NCBI GenBank assembly: GCA_902590845.1
Contig: CACIYJ010000005.1
Location: 1-50,999, forward strand
Origin: an uncultured Pelagibacteraceae bacterium
Lineage (GTDB): Bacteria > Pseudomonadota > Alphaproteobacteria > Pelagibacterales > Pelagibacteraceae
Length of the DNA: 50,999 nt
Direction: 5' to 3'
The position numbers and the translations under genes are program-made. Shown here in pieces: positions 17,485 to 26,574 of the stretch. The notes under the pieces were generated by a model. It was not told the origin of the DNA. It was given only the letters and a program-made list of their open reading frames with translations, and did no database searches. Position 1 is the stretch's first letter, and each line of letters starts with the position of its first letter.

Positions 17485-17502
17485 ACTTTTTACGTAAAAA
17501 GT
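17485..17502. promoter_or_regulatory. Perfect 18-bp palindrome upstream of the symporter operon
   Basis: ACTTTTTACGTAAAAAGT reads the same on both strands over 18 bases. It lies 17 bases before the start codon of the DUF4212 gene, where a leader or promoter would be. Such a loopless dyad is more like a protein operator than an RNA hairpin. No regulator gene is next to it, so the binding factor is unknown. Confidence 0.5.
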
Positions 17503-17620
17503 ATTAATTAATGCGAGAGATCATACCTATATGAAGTTTAATTAAAAGGGAAAAAACCTTTCATAAAACTCATAATGACGTGCTACAAGGTGATAAAATA
17601 AGGGATTTTTATAATACAAC

Positions 17621-18253
17621 GTGAAATTGAATTTAGAAAATATAGTAAATACTTTAAAAACCATGGGGGAATATCTTTTTCCTTTAAGAAAAATTACTAA
17701 TAAATTTAAGTCAATTAATTCTAAAGAAGATTTGCAAAATTTTGTTCAAGAGAGATCTGCGCATGTAACACAAACTACACTTTATGGTTATTTAAAAACT
17801 AGAATCGGTACAAGATTTGCAATTATGGTAGAAGACGAAAAATTTTCTAATTCAATTAATATTGCAAAATGGAACATATATGTTGCCGCAATATCAGATC
17901 TAACACTTTATGTATTTTCTTATTTAATTGATAAAAAGAATTTAAAACAGAATGATGCAGAAGAAATATTTATTAATATAATTAATAATGAACTTAAAAA
18001 CGGATTAGACGAAAAGATTTATGAAAATGGAAAAAAAGAATTTATTTCAAAAGTAAAATCTGTAAATTGGCAAAGATTTCATTCAGAAAATCCATTTAAA
18101 GATAGTGGACTAGCTCTTTATAACTGGTCTCCAATTGCTGATGAATTAAAAGTTTTAGACAAGGAAATAGTTTTAAATTCAATTAAACTTAAATGGAATC
18201 TTGTGGAAAATGAATTTAAAGATTTAACTAAAAATCTTGCCTTTAATAGTTAG
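17621..18253 (+). CDS. Conserved alphaproteobacterial protein of unknown function
   Basis: A 210-residue soluble protein that I do not assign to a named family. It starts with GTG; an in-frame ATG lies 14 codons later (17663). It is mostly helical by composition, with a central conserved-looking stretch [17 protein letters not shown] (about residues 54-70) and a C-terminal segment around [15 protein letters not shown] (about 166-180). There is no signal peptide or membrane segment. TATAAT at 17610-17615 would place the transcript start at about the GTG itself, so the mRNA may be leaderless. It converges on acs, overlapping its end by four bases. The name 'esterase' sometimes given to such proteins is not supported by any motif I see. 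Confidence 0.7.
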   Translation: MKLNLENIVNTLKTMGEYLFPLRKITNKFKSINSKEDLQNFVQERSAHVTQTTLYGYLKTRIGTRFAIMVEDEKFSNSINIAKWNIYVAAISDLTLYVFSYLIDKKNLKQNDAEEIFINIINNELKNGLDEKIYENGKKEFISKVKSVNWQRFHSENPFKDSGLALYNWSPIADELKVLDKEIVLNSIKLKWNLVENEFKDLTKNLAFNS

Positions 18254-20352
18254 CCTTTGTTTTGTCTATTCTGGACTAAAGACTCGACAACACTTGGGTC
18301 TGCTAACGTGGTTGTATCTCCTAAATTATCAGGGTCGTTAGCTGCAATCTTTCTTAAAATTCTTCTCATAATCTTTCCAGATCGTGTCTTAGGCAAACCG
18401 GGAGCAAATTGAACTACATCCGGATAACAATGAGCTCCAACAATTTTTTTAACCCATTGTTTCAAATCTCTTTCCAAATCACCTGATTCTTTTTCATCCA
18501 TGTTTAAAGTTACATAACAGTATAATCCATTCCCCTTTATGCTGTGCGGAAAACCAACGACTGCTGCTTCAGCAACTTTTGGATGTGCAACAAAAGCGCT
18601 TTCAATTTCTGCTGTACCAAGATTATGACCTGATACAATAATTACATCATCTACTCTTCCTGTAATCCAGTAATATCCGTCCTTATCTCTTCTACATCCA
18701 TCTCCAGTAAAGTATTTTCCATCAACTTGAGAAAAATAAGTATCAATAAATCTTTGATGATTACCATATACTGTTCGCATTTGACCAGGCCAAGATTGTG
18801 CCATGCATAACCTTCCTGTTCCTTCGCCTTTTATAACTTTTCCATCTTTATCTACTAGTACAGGCTTAATTCCATAAAAGGGTTTAGTTGCAGAACCTGG
18901 TTTTAAATCTATAGCACCAGGTTGAGGAGCAATTAATATACCTCCTGTTTCAGTTTGCCACCAAGTATCAACTATTGGGCATCTAGAGTCCCCAACGGTT
19001 TTGTAATACCACATCCAAGCTTCTGGATTTATAGGCTCTCCTACAGTACCTAATAATTTTAATGATTTCCTACTTGTTTTTTTAACTGGTTTGTCTCCTT
19101 CTCTCATCAAAGCTCTAATTGCAGTTGGCGCTGTGTAAAAAATATTGACCTTATATTTATCTACAATTTGCCACCAACGAGAACTATCCGGGTAATTTGG
19201 TATACCTTCAAACATAATAGTTGTGGCTCCATTTGCTAGAGGGCCGTAAATTATATAACTATGTCCTGTTACCCAACCAATGTCGGCAGTACACCAATAA
19301 ACATCGTTACTTTTATAATCGAAAATGTATTGATGAGTCATTGATGCATAAACCATATACCCACCTGTAGTATGCAAAACTCCTTTGGGTTTTCCAGTAG
19401 AACCAGAAGTATAAAGTATAAATAATGGATCTTCGGCATCCATCTCCTCAGGGTCGCATTTGTTTGAAGCTGAAGAAATCATTTCTTTATAAGAAACATC
19501 TCTTTCATTATTCCAATCTACTTGATTACCAGTTCTTTGAACTACCACGCATTTCTTGACATCAGGACATTGTGTTAAAGCTTCATCAGCTATTTTTTTT
19601 AATGGAATTATTTTACCACCTCTAACACCTTCATCTGCTGTTATTAAATAATCAGATTCACAGTCATTTATTCTTGTCGCTATGGAGTCAGGAGAGAAGC
19701 CGCCAAATATAATTGAATGTACAGCTCCAATTCTTGCACAAGCTAGCATCACATAAGCCAACTCAGGTATCATTGTAAGATAAATTGTTACTCTGTCACC
19801 TTTTTGAACACCAATACTTTTTAATCCATTTGCAGCCTTACAAACATTTTGGTGTAATTCCTTATATGAAATCTTTTTCGAGTCAGACGGATCATCACCA
19901 ACCCAAATGATAGCTGTTTTTTTTGCGTTTTTCTTTAAATGACGATCAATGCAATTTGAAGAAGCATTTAATGTGCCATCATAGTACCATTTAATCTTAA
20001 CTTCTTCTTTACTATATTTAATGTCTTTAATTTTTGTATATTTTTTTATCCAAGAAATTCTTTTGCCTTCTTTACCCCAGAATTTTTCGTTTTCTTTAAT
20101 AGAAAGCTTGTATTTTTTTTTATACTTAGACTCATTAACGTACGCATGGTGAGCCCAACTATCGGAGACTTTAATTAAGGTATTACCGTCACTATCTTTG
20201 GATTGAGTTGGTGCTTTAAAAGTTTGTCGTTTTCTTAAAACTTTTCTTTTTCTAGACTTTTTAACTCTTCTAGTTTTTTTTCTAGACTTTTTTACTTTTC
20301 TAGATTTTTTTCTAGACTTTTTTACTCTTCTCTTCTTTTTCTTTTTGGCCAC
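18250..20352 (-). CDS. acsA: Acetyl-CoA synthetase with a Lys/Arg-rich N-terminal tail
   Basis: Acs activates acetate to acetyl-CoA through acetyl-AMP. The enzyme part matches the family from about residue 60 ([14 protein letters not shown]) on: [11 protein letters not shown] at about 313, WWQTETGG near 462, and the C-terminal SGKIMRR with the lysine commonly acetylated as a control (about 658). Residues 1-42 are an added tail: 30 of 42 are Lys or Arg, in a ten-residue repeat [10 protein letters not shown]. The GTG start is supported by AAGGAA eight or so bases upstream, so the tail is probably made. Total length (700) is about 50 more than usual. It pairs functionally with the upstream-transported acetate symporter. 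Confidence 0.95.
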   Translation of the reverse strand: MAKKKKKRRVKKSRKKSRKVKKSRKKTRRVKKSRKRKVLRKRQTFKAPTQSKDSDGNTLIKVSDSWAHHAYVNESKYKKKYKLSIKENEKFWGKEGKRISWIKKYTKIKDIKYSKEEVKIKWYYDGTLNASSNCIDRHLKKNAKKTAIIWVGDDPSDSKKISYKELHQNVCKAANGLKSIGVQKGDRVTIYLTMIPELAYVMLACARIGAVHSIIFGGFSPDSIATRINDCESDYLITADEGVRGGKIIPLKKIADEALTQCPDVKKCVVVQRTGNQVDWNNERDVSYKEMISSASNKCDPEEMDAEDPLFILYTSGSTGKPKGVLHTTGGYMVYASMTHQYIFDYKSNDVYWCTADIGWVTGHSYIIYGPLANGATTIMFEGIPNYPDSSRWWQIVDKYKVNIFYTAPTAIRALMREGDKPVKKTSRKSLKLLGTVGEPINPEAWMWYYKTVGDSRCPIVDTWWQTETGGILIAPQPGAIDLKPGSATKPFYGIKPVLVDKDGKVIKGEGTGRLCMAQSWPGQMRTVYGNHQRFIDTYFSQVDGKYFTGDGCRRDKDGYYWITGRVDDVIIVSGHNLGTAEIESAFVAHPKVAEAAVVGFPHSIKGNGLYCYVTLNMDEKESGDLERDLKQWVKKIVGAHCYPDVVQFAPGLPKTRSGKIMRRILRKIAANDPDNLGDTTTLADPSVVESLVQNRQNKG
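20227..20352 (-). repeat. Tandem repeat encoding the basic tail of acetyl-CoA synthetase
   Basis: Imperfect 30-base repeats (three units, visible as recurring TCTAGA and TTTTTTAC blocks) encode residues 1-42 of Acs. Units read [20 protein letters not shown] and VKKSRKRK. The regular period suggests growth by slippage or unequal crossing-over, with basic composition kept by selection. Such tails are otherwise known from histone-H1-like bacterial proteins. Confidence 0.75.
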
Positions 20353-20365
20353 GGAATTTCCTTGA

Positions 20366-20788
20366 TTAAATTTTCCTAATCTTACCCATCTTACATATGA
20401 TTTTCCAGCTTTTATAGTCTATAGGCATGACTGACAATCTGCTTTGCTTAATAAGAGGTAGATGGGAAATAGCCTTGGTTTTTTTAATTTTCTCTAGAGA
20501 AATTGGCAAATTAAACTCTTCTACAAACCTAACCTGAACAGCTACAAATCTCTTTTTTGTGTCAGTTTTATCAGGAAAAGCTTTTTTTATTATTTTAACA
20601 ATACCAACGATCTCTTTGCCAATGTTTGAATGATAAAAAAAACAAAGATCTCCTACTTTCATTTTCTTTAAATTATTTCTAGCTTGATAATTCCTAACCC
20701 CATCCCACGTAGCTCCTTTTGAGCCTGCTTTTTTTTGTTGCGATATGGACCAGAGATCAGGTTCAGATTTCATTAACCAATATTTCAT
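20366..20788 (-). CDS. EVE domain-containing protein
   Basis: A 140-residue EVE-domain protein, a PUA-like fold that in characterised cases binds modified bases in DNA or RNA. The N-terminal [14 protein letters not shown] (residues 2-15), [21 protein letters not shown] (about 27-47) and FFYHSN (about 50-55) match the family, including the aromatic residues that form the binding pocket. The usual C-terminal LSVMPI segment is present. It is one base from the ThDP-enzyme gene upstream and 13 bases from acs downstream, so it may be co-transcribed with them. The ligand is unknown. Confidence 0.92.
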   Translation of the reverse strand: MKYWLMKSEPDLWSISQQKKAGSKGATWDGVRNYQARNNLKKMKVGDLCFFYHSNIGKEIVGIVKIIKKAFPDKTDTKKRFVAVQVRFVEEFNLPISLEKIKKTKAISHLPLIKQSRLSVMPIDYKSWKIICKMGKIRKI

Positions 20789-22432
20789 TTAGAAAGGAGA
20801 GGGCGTATTACCGATTTTAACTTCGATTAGTACAGTTTTATTTAAGGAGATAGCTTTTTTAATTATTTTTTCTAATTTTTTAGGACTATCTGCTTTCATT
20901 CCAATTGCACCATATGAATCTGCTAACTTCATAAAATTTGGATTCTTTAATTCAGAACCTATAAATTTTCCATTGAACATTTCTTTCATATCTCTTTTTA
21001 CGTTGCCATAAGATCCATCGTTAAATACTATTGCTATTACGTTTATTTTAAATTGAACTGCTGTTGCAAGCTCTTGAGAATTAAATAGAAAACCACCATC
21101 TCCGGAAATGGAAACTACTGCCTTGTTTGGTTTAGCCACTTTTATGCCTAAAGATGTTGGAAAAGCTGAACCAAGATTACCACTGTAAGATGATGTAAAA
21201 TAACTTCTTGGAAAATATGTTTGATAGTGCATTCGAGTATAATACGCAACTGTAGTCATGTCAGTGACCAAGATTCCATCATTAGGTATTCCGTTTCTCA
21301 AAGCTTTTACATAGGAGGCTAATGGCTCAATTCGATTATTTGGATTTTCATATCGGTCAAATCTCATTTTACTAAATGTAATCTCTTTATTTTTTCTAGG
21401 TTTAGTTTTAGTTTTGATTATTTTTAAAATTTTTTTTAGTACTTGAGAACAATCACCTAGCAAACCCAAAGTATTTTTATGGTTACGTCCAATTTCTTTT
21501 GGATCTATGTCAATTTGTATGACTTTTTGAGAAAGTTTTGGTTCAGCGCTGACAAAACGAGTACCAACAGCCAAAACAACATCACAAGTATAAAAGAAAT
21601 CACGGAGAGCATCTTTGCTATTGCCAGTCGATCTTCCATGAGGTGTTCCAAGAGATAAATAATGTTTATCAGAAATAGAACCTTTTCCCTCCGGTGTAGT
21701 TAATACGGGTATTTGCATATATTTAGCCAACGCTAATAATTCTTTTGAGGCTCCAGATATGTGTATTCCACCACCTGCCCATATCACCGGATTTTTGGCA
21801 TTTATAATTATTGATGCTGCTTTTCTTAAAGATTTTTTTTTAATAGAAATTAAAGGAACTTTAATTTTCTTATAATTTTTGAAAGAAGAAAATGCCGAAA
21901 GAGTTTCTGGGGGGATTTCTATTTCAATTGGCCTAGGTCTTCCGCTGCGAAGTTTAACGAAAGTTTTTTTAATTGTATCAGGAATTTTTTTTGCATTTAC
22001 AATTCTAGCTTGCCACTTTGTTATAGGCTTTATAATATCCATTTGGTCATTAATTTCGTGTAGAATTCCTTTGTCTTTAGATATTTTGTCTTTGTTTATT
22101 TGTCCTGAAACGATTAACACTGGAGAAGATGCTGCATAAGCATTAGTAATGCCGGCGGAAGCGTTTTGCAAACCAGGGCCCGGCACAACCATTGCCACTC
22201 CAATTGTACCTCCGGCCCTTGCATATCCGTCTGCCATATATGTTGTTGCTTGTTCATGTCGTGTTGTAATAAATTTCAAATTTGGATATTTCAGAATTGG
22301 AATAATGGCATGATAGATTTGAATTCCAGGAAGACCAAATATTACTCTGACGCCCTCTTTATATAAACATCGAATTAAAGTTTGACCTCCAGTCAAATTT
22401 CTAAGTTTTTTTTTATCTTTTTTATTTTTCAT
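20789..22432 (-). CDS. Thiamine diphosphate-dependent enzyme (acetolactate synthase-like)
   Basis: A 547-residue ThDP enzyme with the three standard domains: N-terminal pyrimidine-binding domain with the catalytic Glu in RHEQATTYMADGYAR (about residues 58-72), a central domain, and the C-terminal ThDP-binding domain with GDGGFLFNS (about 442) and NDGSYGN, 27 residues later. It resembles large subunits of acetolactate synthase, but I see no linked small subunit (ilvH), and the gene sits alone in an acetate section. It could be another 2-oxoacid-using carboligase or decarboxylase; the substrate is open. The N-terminus is lysine-rich (MKNKKDKKK). It follows tsaD by seven bases. Confidence 0.85.
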   Translation of the reverse strand: MKNKKDKKKLRNLTGGQTLIRCLYKEGVRVIFGLPGIQIYHAIIPILKYPNLKFITTRHEQATTYMADGYARAGGTIGVAMVVPGPGLQNASAGITNAYAASSPVLIVSGQINKDKISKDKGILHEINDQMDIIKPITKWQARIVNAKKIPDTIKKTFVKLRSGRPRPIEIEIPPETLSAFSSFKNYKKIKVPLISIKKKSLRKAASIIINAKNPVIWAGGGIHISGASKELLALAKYMQIPVLTTPEGKGSISDKHYLSLGTPHGRSTGNSKDALRDFFYTCDVVLAVGTRFVSAEPKLSQKVIQIDIDPKEIGRNHKNTLGLLGDCSQVLKKILKIIKTKTKPRKNKEITFSKMRFDRYENPNNRIEPLASYVKALRNGIPNDGILVTDMTTVAYYTRMHYQTYFPRSYFTSSYSGNLGSAFPTSLGIKVAKPNKAVVSISGDGGFLFNSQELATAVQFKINVIAIVFNDGSYGNVKRDMKEMFNGKFIGSELKNPNFMKLADSYGAIGMKADSPKKLEKIIKKAISLNKTVLIEVKIGNTPSPF

Positions 22433-22439
22433 AGAATCT

Positions 22440-23516
22440 TTAAAGTTTTAAACCAGGACCCTTCATGTATGGAGCATTACTATCAAGTGGCCATCTAGAT
22501 TTTGCTGAAATATCAATACTATCAATTAAATTTTTTTTAAATCTTTTTATTCCTGCCCACGCTATCATCGCTGCGTTATCTCCACAGAATTTTAAATCAG
22601 GATAAATAGCTTTACAATCCATCTCTTTTGACAATGTTGTTAAATTTTCTCTAATTGATTTATTTGCAGCCACACCACCAGCCACAATTAATTGAACTTT
22701 TCTTTCTTTAGTTTTGTTTTTAAATTCTTGAATTGCTATTTTGGTTTTCTTATACAAAATTTTATTAATTGTACTTTGAAAAGATGCGGCAAGATTATAT
22801 TTTAATTTTTCATCACCATTTATTTTTTTGGATTCTCTTAACACTGCTGTTTTTAAACCAGCAAAAGATAGATTACATCCAGCTTTATTAATTATCGGCT
22901 CAGGCAATTTAAAGTAATTTTTTTCACCTAATTTAGAAAATTTTTCTACAGCAGGTCCGCCCGGATATCCTAAATCTAACATCTTTGCTGTTTTGTCGAA
23001 AGCTTCTCCAAGCGCATCATCTATTGTTGTACCTAATTGTTCATAATGATTTACATTTCTAACAATTAAATATTGTGTATGACCGCCTGATATTAAAAGA
23101 AGTAAATAAGGAAACTCAATTTTATTTTCCAATCCAGGACTGAGCGCATGACCTTCTAAATGATTTACGCCGATAAATGGTTTGTTAGAAAATGCTGCTA
23201 TTGATTTTCCGATATTAAGCCCAACTGTAAGACAAACAATTAACCCTGGCCCAGCAGTTGCTGCAATCCCATCAATTTCTTTTAAGGAAATCTTGCTATC
23301 TTTTAAAGCCTTATCAATAATGAATTCTATATTTTCTAAATGAGCTCTTGCAGCTAGTTCAGGAACAACCCCACCAAATTCTTTATGCTGCTCTATTTGA
23401 CTAGATACCACATTAGATAATATGTCCGCGGTACCTTTTTCATTTTCTCTAATTACTGCAGCGGCTGTTTCATCGCAGCTTGTTTCAATTCCTAAAAAAG
23501 CAATCTTTTTTTCCAT
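22440..23516 (-). CDS. tsaD: tRNA N6-threonylcarbamoyladenosine transferase
   Basis: TsaD (formerly Gcp) transfers the threonylcarbamoyl group to A37 of tRNAs that read ANN codons. The ASKHA fold is clear: GIETSCDETAAAV (residues 9-21), the iron-binding HLEGH (His119 and His123), LLLISGGHTQYL, and GGVAANKSIRENL near residue 275. A CGDNAAMIAWAG motif near 318 completes the active site. Length (358) is usual. It is divergent from hemC across 60 bases. Confidence 0.97.
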   Translation of the reverse strand: MEKKIAFLGIETSCDETAAAVIRENEKGTADILSNVVSSQIEQHKEFGGVVPELAARAHLENIEFIIDKALKDSKISLKEIDGIAATAGPGLIVCLTVGLNIGKSIAAFSNKPFIGVNHLEGHALSPGLENKIEFPYLLLLISGGHTQYLIVRNVNHYEQLGTTIDDALGEAFDKTAKMLDLGYPGGPAVEKFSKLGEKNYFKLPEPIINKAGCNLSFAGLKTAVLRESKKINGDEKLKYNLAASFQSTINKILYKKTKIAIQEFKNKTKERKVQLIVAGGVAANKSIRENLTTLSKEMDCKAIYPDLKFCGDNAAMIAWAGIKRFKKNLIDSIDISAKSRWPLDSNAPYMKGPGLKL

Positions 23517-23576
23517 TATTTATACGTTAAAATTTAAAATAGTATAAAATATATTCATCAAATATATAAACTAATA

Positions 23577-24497
23577 ATGACAAAAATTACAATCGGCGCC
23601 AGAGGAAGCAAATTATCCTTAGCTTACGCAGAAAAAGTTAAGAATCTTATTTTAGAAAAATCAAAAGATCTAAATGATGGTGATTTTGTTATAAAAACGA
23701 TTAAAACTTCTGGCGACATACATTCTGATATAAAATTGTCAGAGATCGGTGGAAAAAATTTATTTTGTAAAGAGATCGAAGAAAACTTATTAGAAAATAA
23801 TATTGATATTGCTGTTCACTCTTTAAAAGATATGGAGTCTGAACAAAATGAAAACTTAATGATCGGGGCATACGTTAAAAGAAATGATCCTCGTGATGTT
23901 CTTATCTGTAATAAAATTAAAAATTTTAATGAACTGTCTAAGGGAGCAAAAATTGGATCAAGCTCAAGACGAAGAGAACTTCAACTAAAAAAAATTAATA
24001 AAAATGTTTCAGTATTAAATATCAGAGGAAATATTGACACCAGGATTCAAAAACTAGAAGATAAAAAATTAGATGCAATTGTTTTAGCTGCCGCAGGGGT
24101 AAAAAGCTTAAACTTAGAAAATAAAATAGGTTTAATTTTTGATACGAATGAAATTCTTCCAGCAGTCGGGCAAGGAATTATTGCTGTTCAATGTAGGAAA
24201 GATGACGGACCAATTAAAGATACTATAAAAAAAATCAATGATACAGAAACTAGTCTTTGTGCAATAGCAGAGAGAAAAATGCTTCAAACAATAGGTGGTG
24301 ATTGCGAAACAGCAATTGGTGGATTAGCAGAAATTACCAATAATAATCTTCTATTAAAAGTACAACTATTTTCAGATGAAGGTGATGAAAGTTTTGATTA
24401 TAAGTTTACTGGTCGCGACGTAGATGCTGTCAATATTGGTAAAACTGTTGGAGAAAAATTGTTAAACTTAGCTGGTAAAAAATTTAAAAGAAGATGA
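23577..24497 (+). CDS. hemC: Porphobilinogen deaminase (hydroxymethylbilane synthase)
   Basis: HemC joins four porphobilinogens into hydroxymethylbilane. Visible motifs are IGARGSKLSLAYAE at residues 5-18, AVHSLKDME (catalytic Asp, about 80-88), RDVLICN, SSSRRRELQL (substrate-binding arginines), and the cofactor cysteine in GGDCETAIGG (Cys243). Length (306) is normal. It overlaps hemD by four bases (ATGA). The start has no clear ribosome-binding site, and a TATAAA ends seven bases before the ATG, so the mRNA may be leaderless. Confidence 0.97.
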   Translation: MTKITIGARGSKLSLAYAEKVKNLILEKSKDLNDGDFVIKTIKTSGDIHSDIKLSEIGGKNLFCKEIEENLLENNIDIAVHSLKDMESEQNENLMIGAYVKRNDPRDVLICNKIKNFNELSKGAKIGSSSRRRELQLKKINKNVSVLNIRGNIDTRIQKLEDKKLDAIVLAAAGVKSLNLENKIGLIFDTNEILPAVGQGIIAVQCRKDDGPIKDTIKKINDTETSLCAIAERKMLQTIGGDCETAIGGLAEITNNNLLLKVQLFSDEGDESFDYKFTGRDVDAVNIGKTVGEKLLNLAGKKFKRR

Positions 24498-25210
24498 ATA
24501 TTTTAATAACAAGGCCGTTAATTGACTCGGAAAACCTAATGGGAAAACTTTTTTCTTTGGGTCATAAAATAATTCATATTCCAACTTTAAAAATATCACC
24601 TACCAAGATAGAATCAGTAGATATAAATCAATATGACGCTCTTATTTTTACTAGTGCAAATGCAATTAGGAATCTTAAAGTTGTAAGTGAAGAAAAAAGT
24701 AAGCTATGTTTTTGTGTTGGGTCTATTACTGAAAAAATAGCAAGACAATCAGGTTATCACAATACTCTTTCGGCTGGCGGCACTGTAAACGCATTAAAAA
24801 ATTTAATTATCAATTCTAATCAAATTAATGAAAAATCTAAAATAGCTTATTTTTGCGGAGATAACGTAGCTTACGATTTAGATTTAGAGCTTAAAAAAGA
24901 AGGTTTAAAAATCAGCAAGATTATTAATTATACATCTGAAAAAATTACTGATTTAAATGATCAAAATAAAAAAATAATTGAAAATCATGCTCCTGACGTA
25001 ATATTCGTTTATTCACTGCGTAGTGGAGAGAGTTTTATAGAAATAACAAGAAATCATTCTCTTTATCCATTAATGACAGGGTCCAAAGTTATGTGTATAA
25101 GCGAAAAGGTGGCTAGTGTATTTAAATCTGATGGATGGAGAAAAATTGAAATTTTTAGTCCCGGTGAGGAATTGACAAGAATAGATCAAATTAAAAATGA
25201 ACATTATTGA
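24494..25210 (+). CDS. hemD: Uroporphyrinogen-III synthase
   Basis: HemD closes hydroxymethylbilane with inversion of ring D to give uroporphyrinogen III. This family is poorly conserved; support comes from the ILITRPLIDSENL start, FTSANAIRNL at about residues 50-60, FCVGSITEKIA, and the C-terminal VMCISEKVASVFKSDGW region, plus its coupling to hemC. Length is 238. It overlaps hemC by four bases and the MscS gene by 14 bases. It supplies the substrate of HemE, which is encoded 17 kb away. Confidence 0.92.
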   Translation: MNILITRPLIDSENLMGKLFSLGHKIIHIPTLKISPTKIESVDINQYDALIFTSANAIRNLKVVSEEKSKLCFCVGSITEKIARQSGYHNTLSAGGTVNALKNLIINSNQINEKSKIAYFCGDNVAYDLDLELKKEGLKISKIINYTSEKITDLNDQNKKIIENHAPDVIFVYSLRSGESFIEITRNHSLYPLMTGSKVMCISEKVASVFKSDGWRKIEIFSPGEELTRIDQIKNEHY

Positions 25211-26282
25211 AAATTTTTTAACATTATTTACTGAAGTGTGGAACAAAGGTATTCTCGGGATAGATATTTTTCAAATACTAATTGGCTTAGGAATTTTTTT
25301 AATTTTTTTACTACTTAGAGGCTTTATTAGTAAAATTATTATTAATCGTTTAAAAAAAATAGCAAAAAAAACTACAAATAAATTAGATGACACTTTTGTT
25401 GAAGCAATGGAAGGCCCTGCTCGATTTTTTCCAATTGTTGTAGGTTTTTTTATTGCAAGTTACTATTTAGAATTTAGTCCTGAGTCACAATCGTTTGTAG
25501 ACAACTTAAATAAATCACTTATTACAATTTTAATTTTTTGGTTGATACACCAGTTTATTCAGCCTGTTACCTATCTATTAGGAGGTTTAGAAAAACTTTT
25601 AACAAGAGAGCTAATTGGATGGATAGTTAAAGCTTTAAAAATACTTATTTTTATTTTAGGCGCAGCTGCAGTTTTAGAACTTTGGGGAATCAAAATAGGG
25701 CCAATAATTGCTGGATTAGGTTTGTTTGGTGTTGCGGTAGCATTAGGAGCTCAAGATTTATTTAAGAATTTAATATCAGGGATTTTAGTATTAGTAGAAA
25801 AAAGATTTAAAGTTGGTGACTGGATTATTGTTGAAAACATTATAGAAGGAATTGTTGAACGAATAGGGTTTAGATCAACTGTTGTAAGAAAATTTGATAA
25901 ATCAATAGCCATTATTCCAAATTTTCAATTTGCAGAAAATGCTGTAATTAATATAAGTGAAACAACCAATTGGATAATTAGCTGGGTTATTACTTTGCAA
26001 TACAATACAACTGTTGAACAACTTAAAAAAATTAGAGATGAAATAGAAAAATATGTTACCACTCATAAGGATTTTAAAACTAGCCTAGGCCATGCTGTTA
26101 GAGTTGATAAGTTTGCAGATAGTTCTATAGATATGTATATAAGATGTTTTACAGTTACAGATGATTGGGATGAGTGGCTTGCAGTTAAAGAAAGGTTAGC
26201 AATAGAAATTAAACAAATTGTAGAAAAAAATGGTGTTTCTTTTGCTTTTCCGAGTCAGTCAATTTATGTGGAGAAAAAATAA
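25197..26282 (+). CDS. MscS-family mechanosensitive ion channel
   Basis: A 361-residue membrane protein with four or so helices in the first 180 residues and the MscS pore and upper-beta domain after it. The pore helix AGLGLFGVAVALGAQDLFKNLISG (about residues 172-195) and the following ILVEK-type RFKVGDWIIV (about 202-211) are the family signature. A GIVERIGFRSTVVR segment leads into the C-terminal vestibule. Such channels release solutes on osmotic downshock or lipid tension. Its start overlaps hemD by 14 bases, so it is translated with the heme genes, probably without functional link. Confidence 0.93.
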   Translation: MNIIENFLTLFTEVWNKGILGIDIFQILIGLGIFLIFLLLRGFISKIIINRLKKIAKKTTNKLDDTFVEAMEGPARFFPIVVGFFIASYYLEFSPESQSFVDNLNKSLITILIFWLIHQFIQPVTYLLGGLEKLLTRELIGWIVKALKILIFILGAAAVLELWGIKIGPIIAGLGLFGVAVALGAQDLFKNLISGILVLVEKRFKVGDWIIVENIIEGIVERIGFRSTVVRKFDKSIAIIPNFQFAENAVINISETTNWIISWVITLQYNTTVEQLKKIRDEIEKYVTTHKDFKTSLGHAVRVDKFADSSIDMYIRCFTVTDDWDEWLAVKERLAIEIKQIVEKNGVSFAFPSQSIYVEKK

Positions 26283-26572
26283 TGAAATCTATTTTAATTT
26301 TAATTGATAACGTTGTTTATATTTATATTTGGATTTTAATTATTAATGCCGTCCTTAGTTGGTTAATAGCTTTTAGTGTTCTAAATACTTCAAATCGTTT
26401 AGTTCATTCTTTGCTGGATATAAGTTATAAAATGACTGATCCACTTTTAAGACCCATAAGAAATTTTTTACCTAATCTGGGCAGCATAGATATTTCTCCG
26501 GTAGTTCTCATTCTACTTTTGATGTTTGCAAGAAATTTAATCTTTGAGTTTTTTGCACCAGCGATGTTTTAA
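26282..26572 (+). CDS. YggT family membrane protein
   Basis: A 96-residue protein with two membrane hairpins (about residues 5-33 and 72-93). The middle contains DPLLRPIRNFLPNLGSIDISPVV, the characteristic YggT segment (DPxLxPxRxxxPxxxxxDxSP). YggT proteins are linked to osmotic stress tolerance and chloroplast cytochrome b6 maturation in homologues (CCB3). The start overlaps the MscS stop by one base (TAATG) and folD follows two bases after its stop. Confidence 0.93.
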   Translation: MKSILILIDNVVYIYIWILIINAVLSWLIAFSVLNTSNRLVHSLLDISYKMTDPLLRPIRNFLPNLGSIDISPVVLILLLMFARNLIFEFFAPAMF

Positions 26573-26574
26573 AT

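Noticed and set aside
18250-20352. The basic tail of Acs as a separate small gene or a frameshift artefact
   Set aside because: The tail is in the same frame as the enzyme without any stop between them, and the GTG has a ribosome-binding site. A fused tail is the simplest reading.
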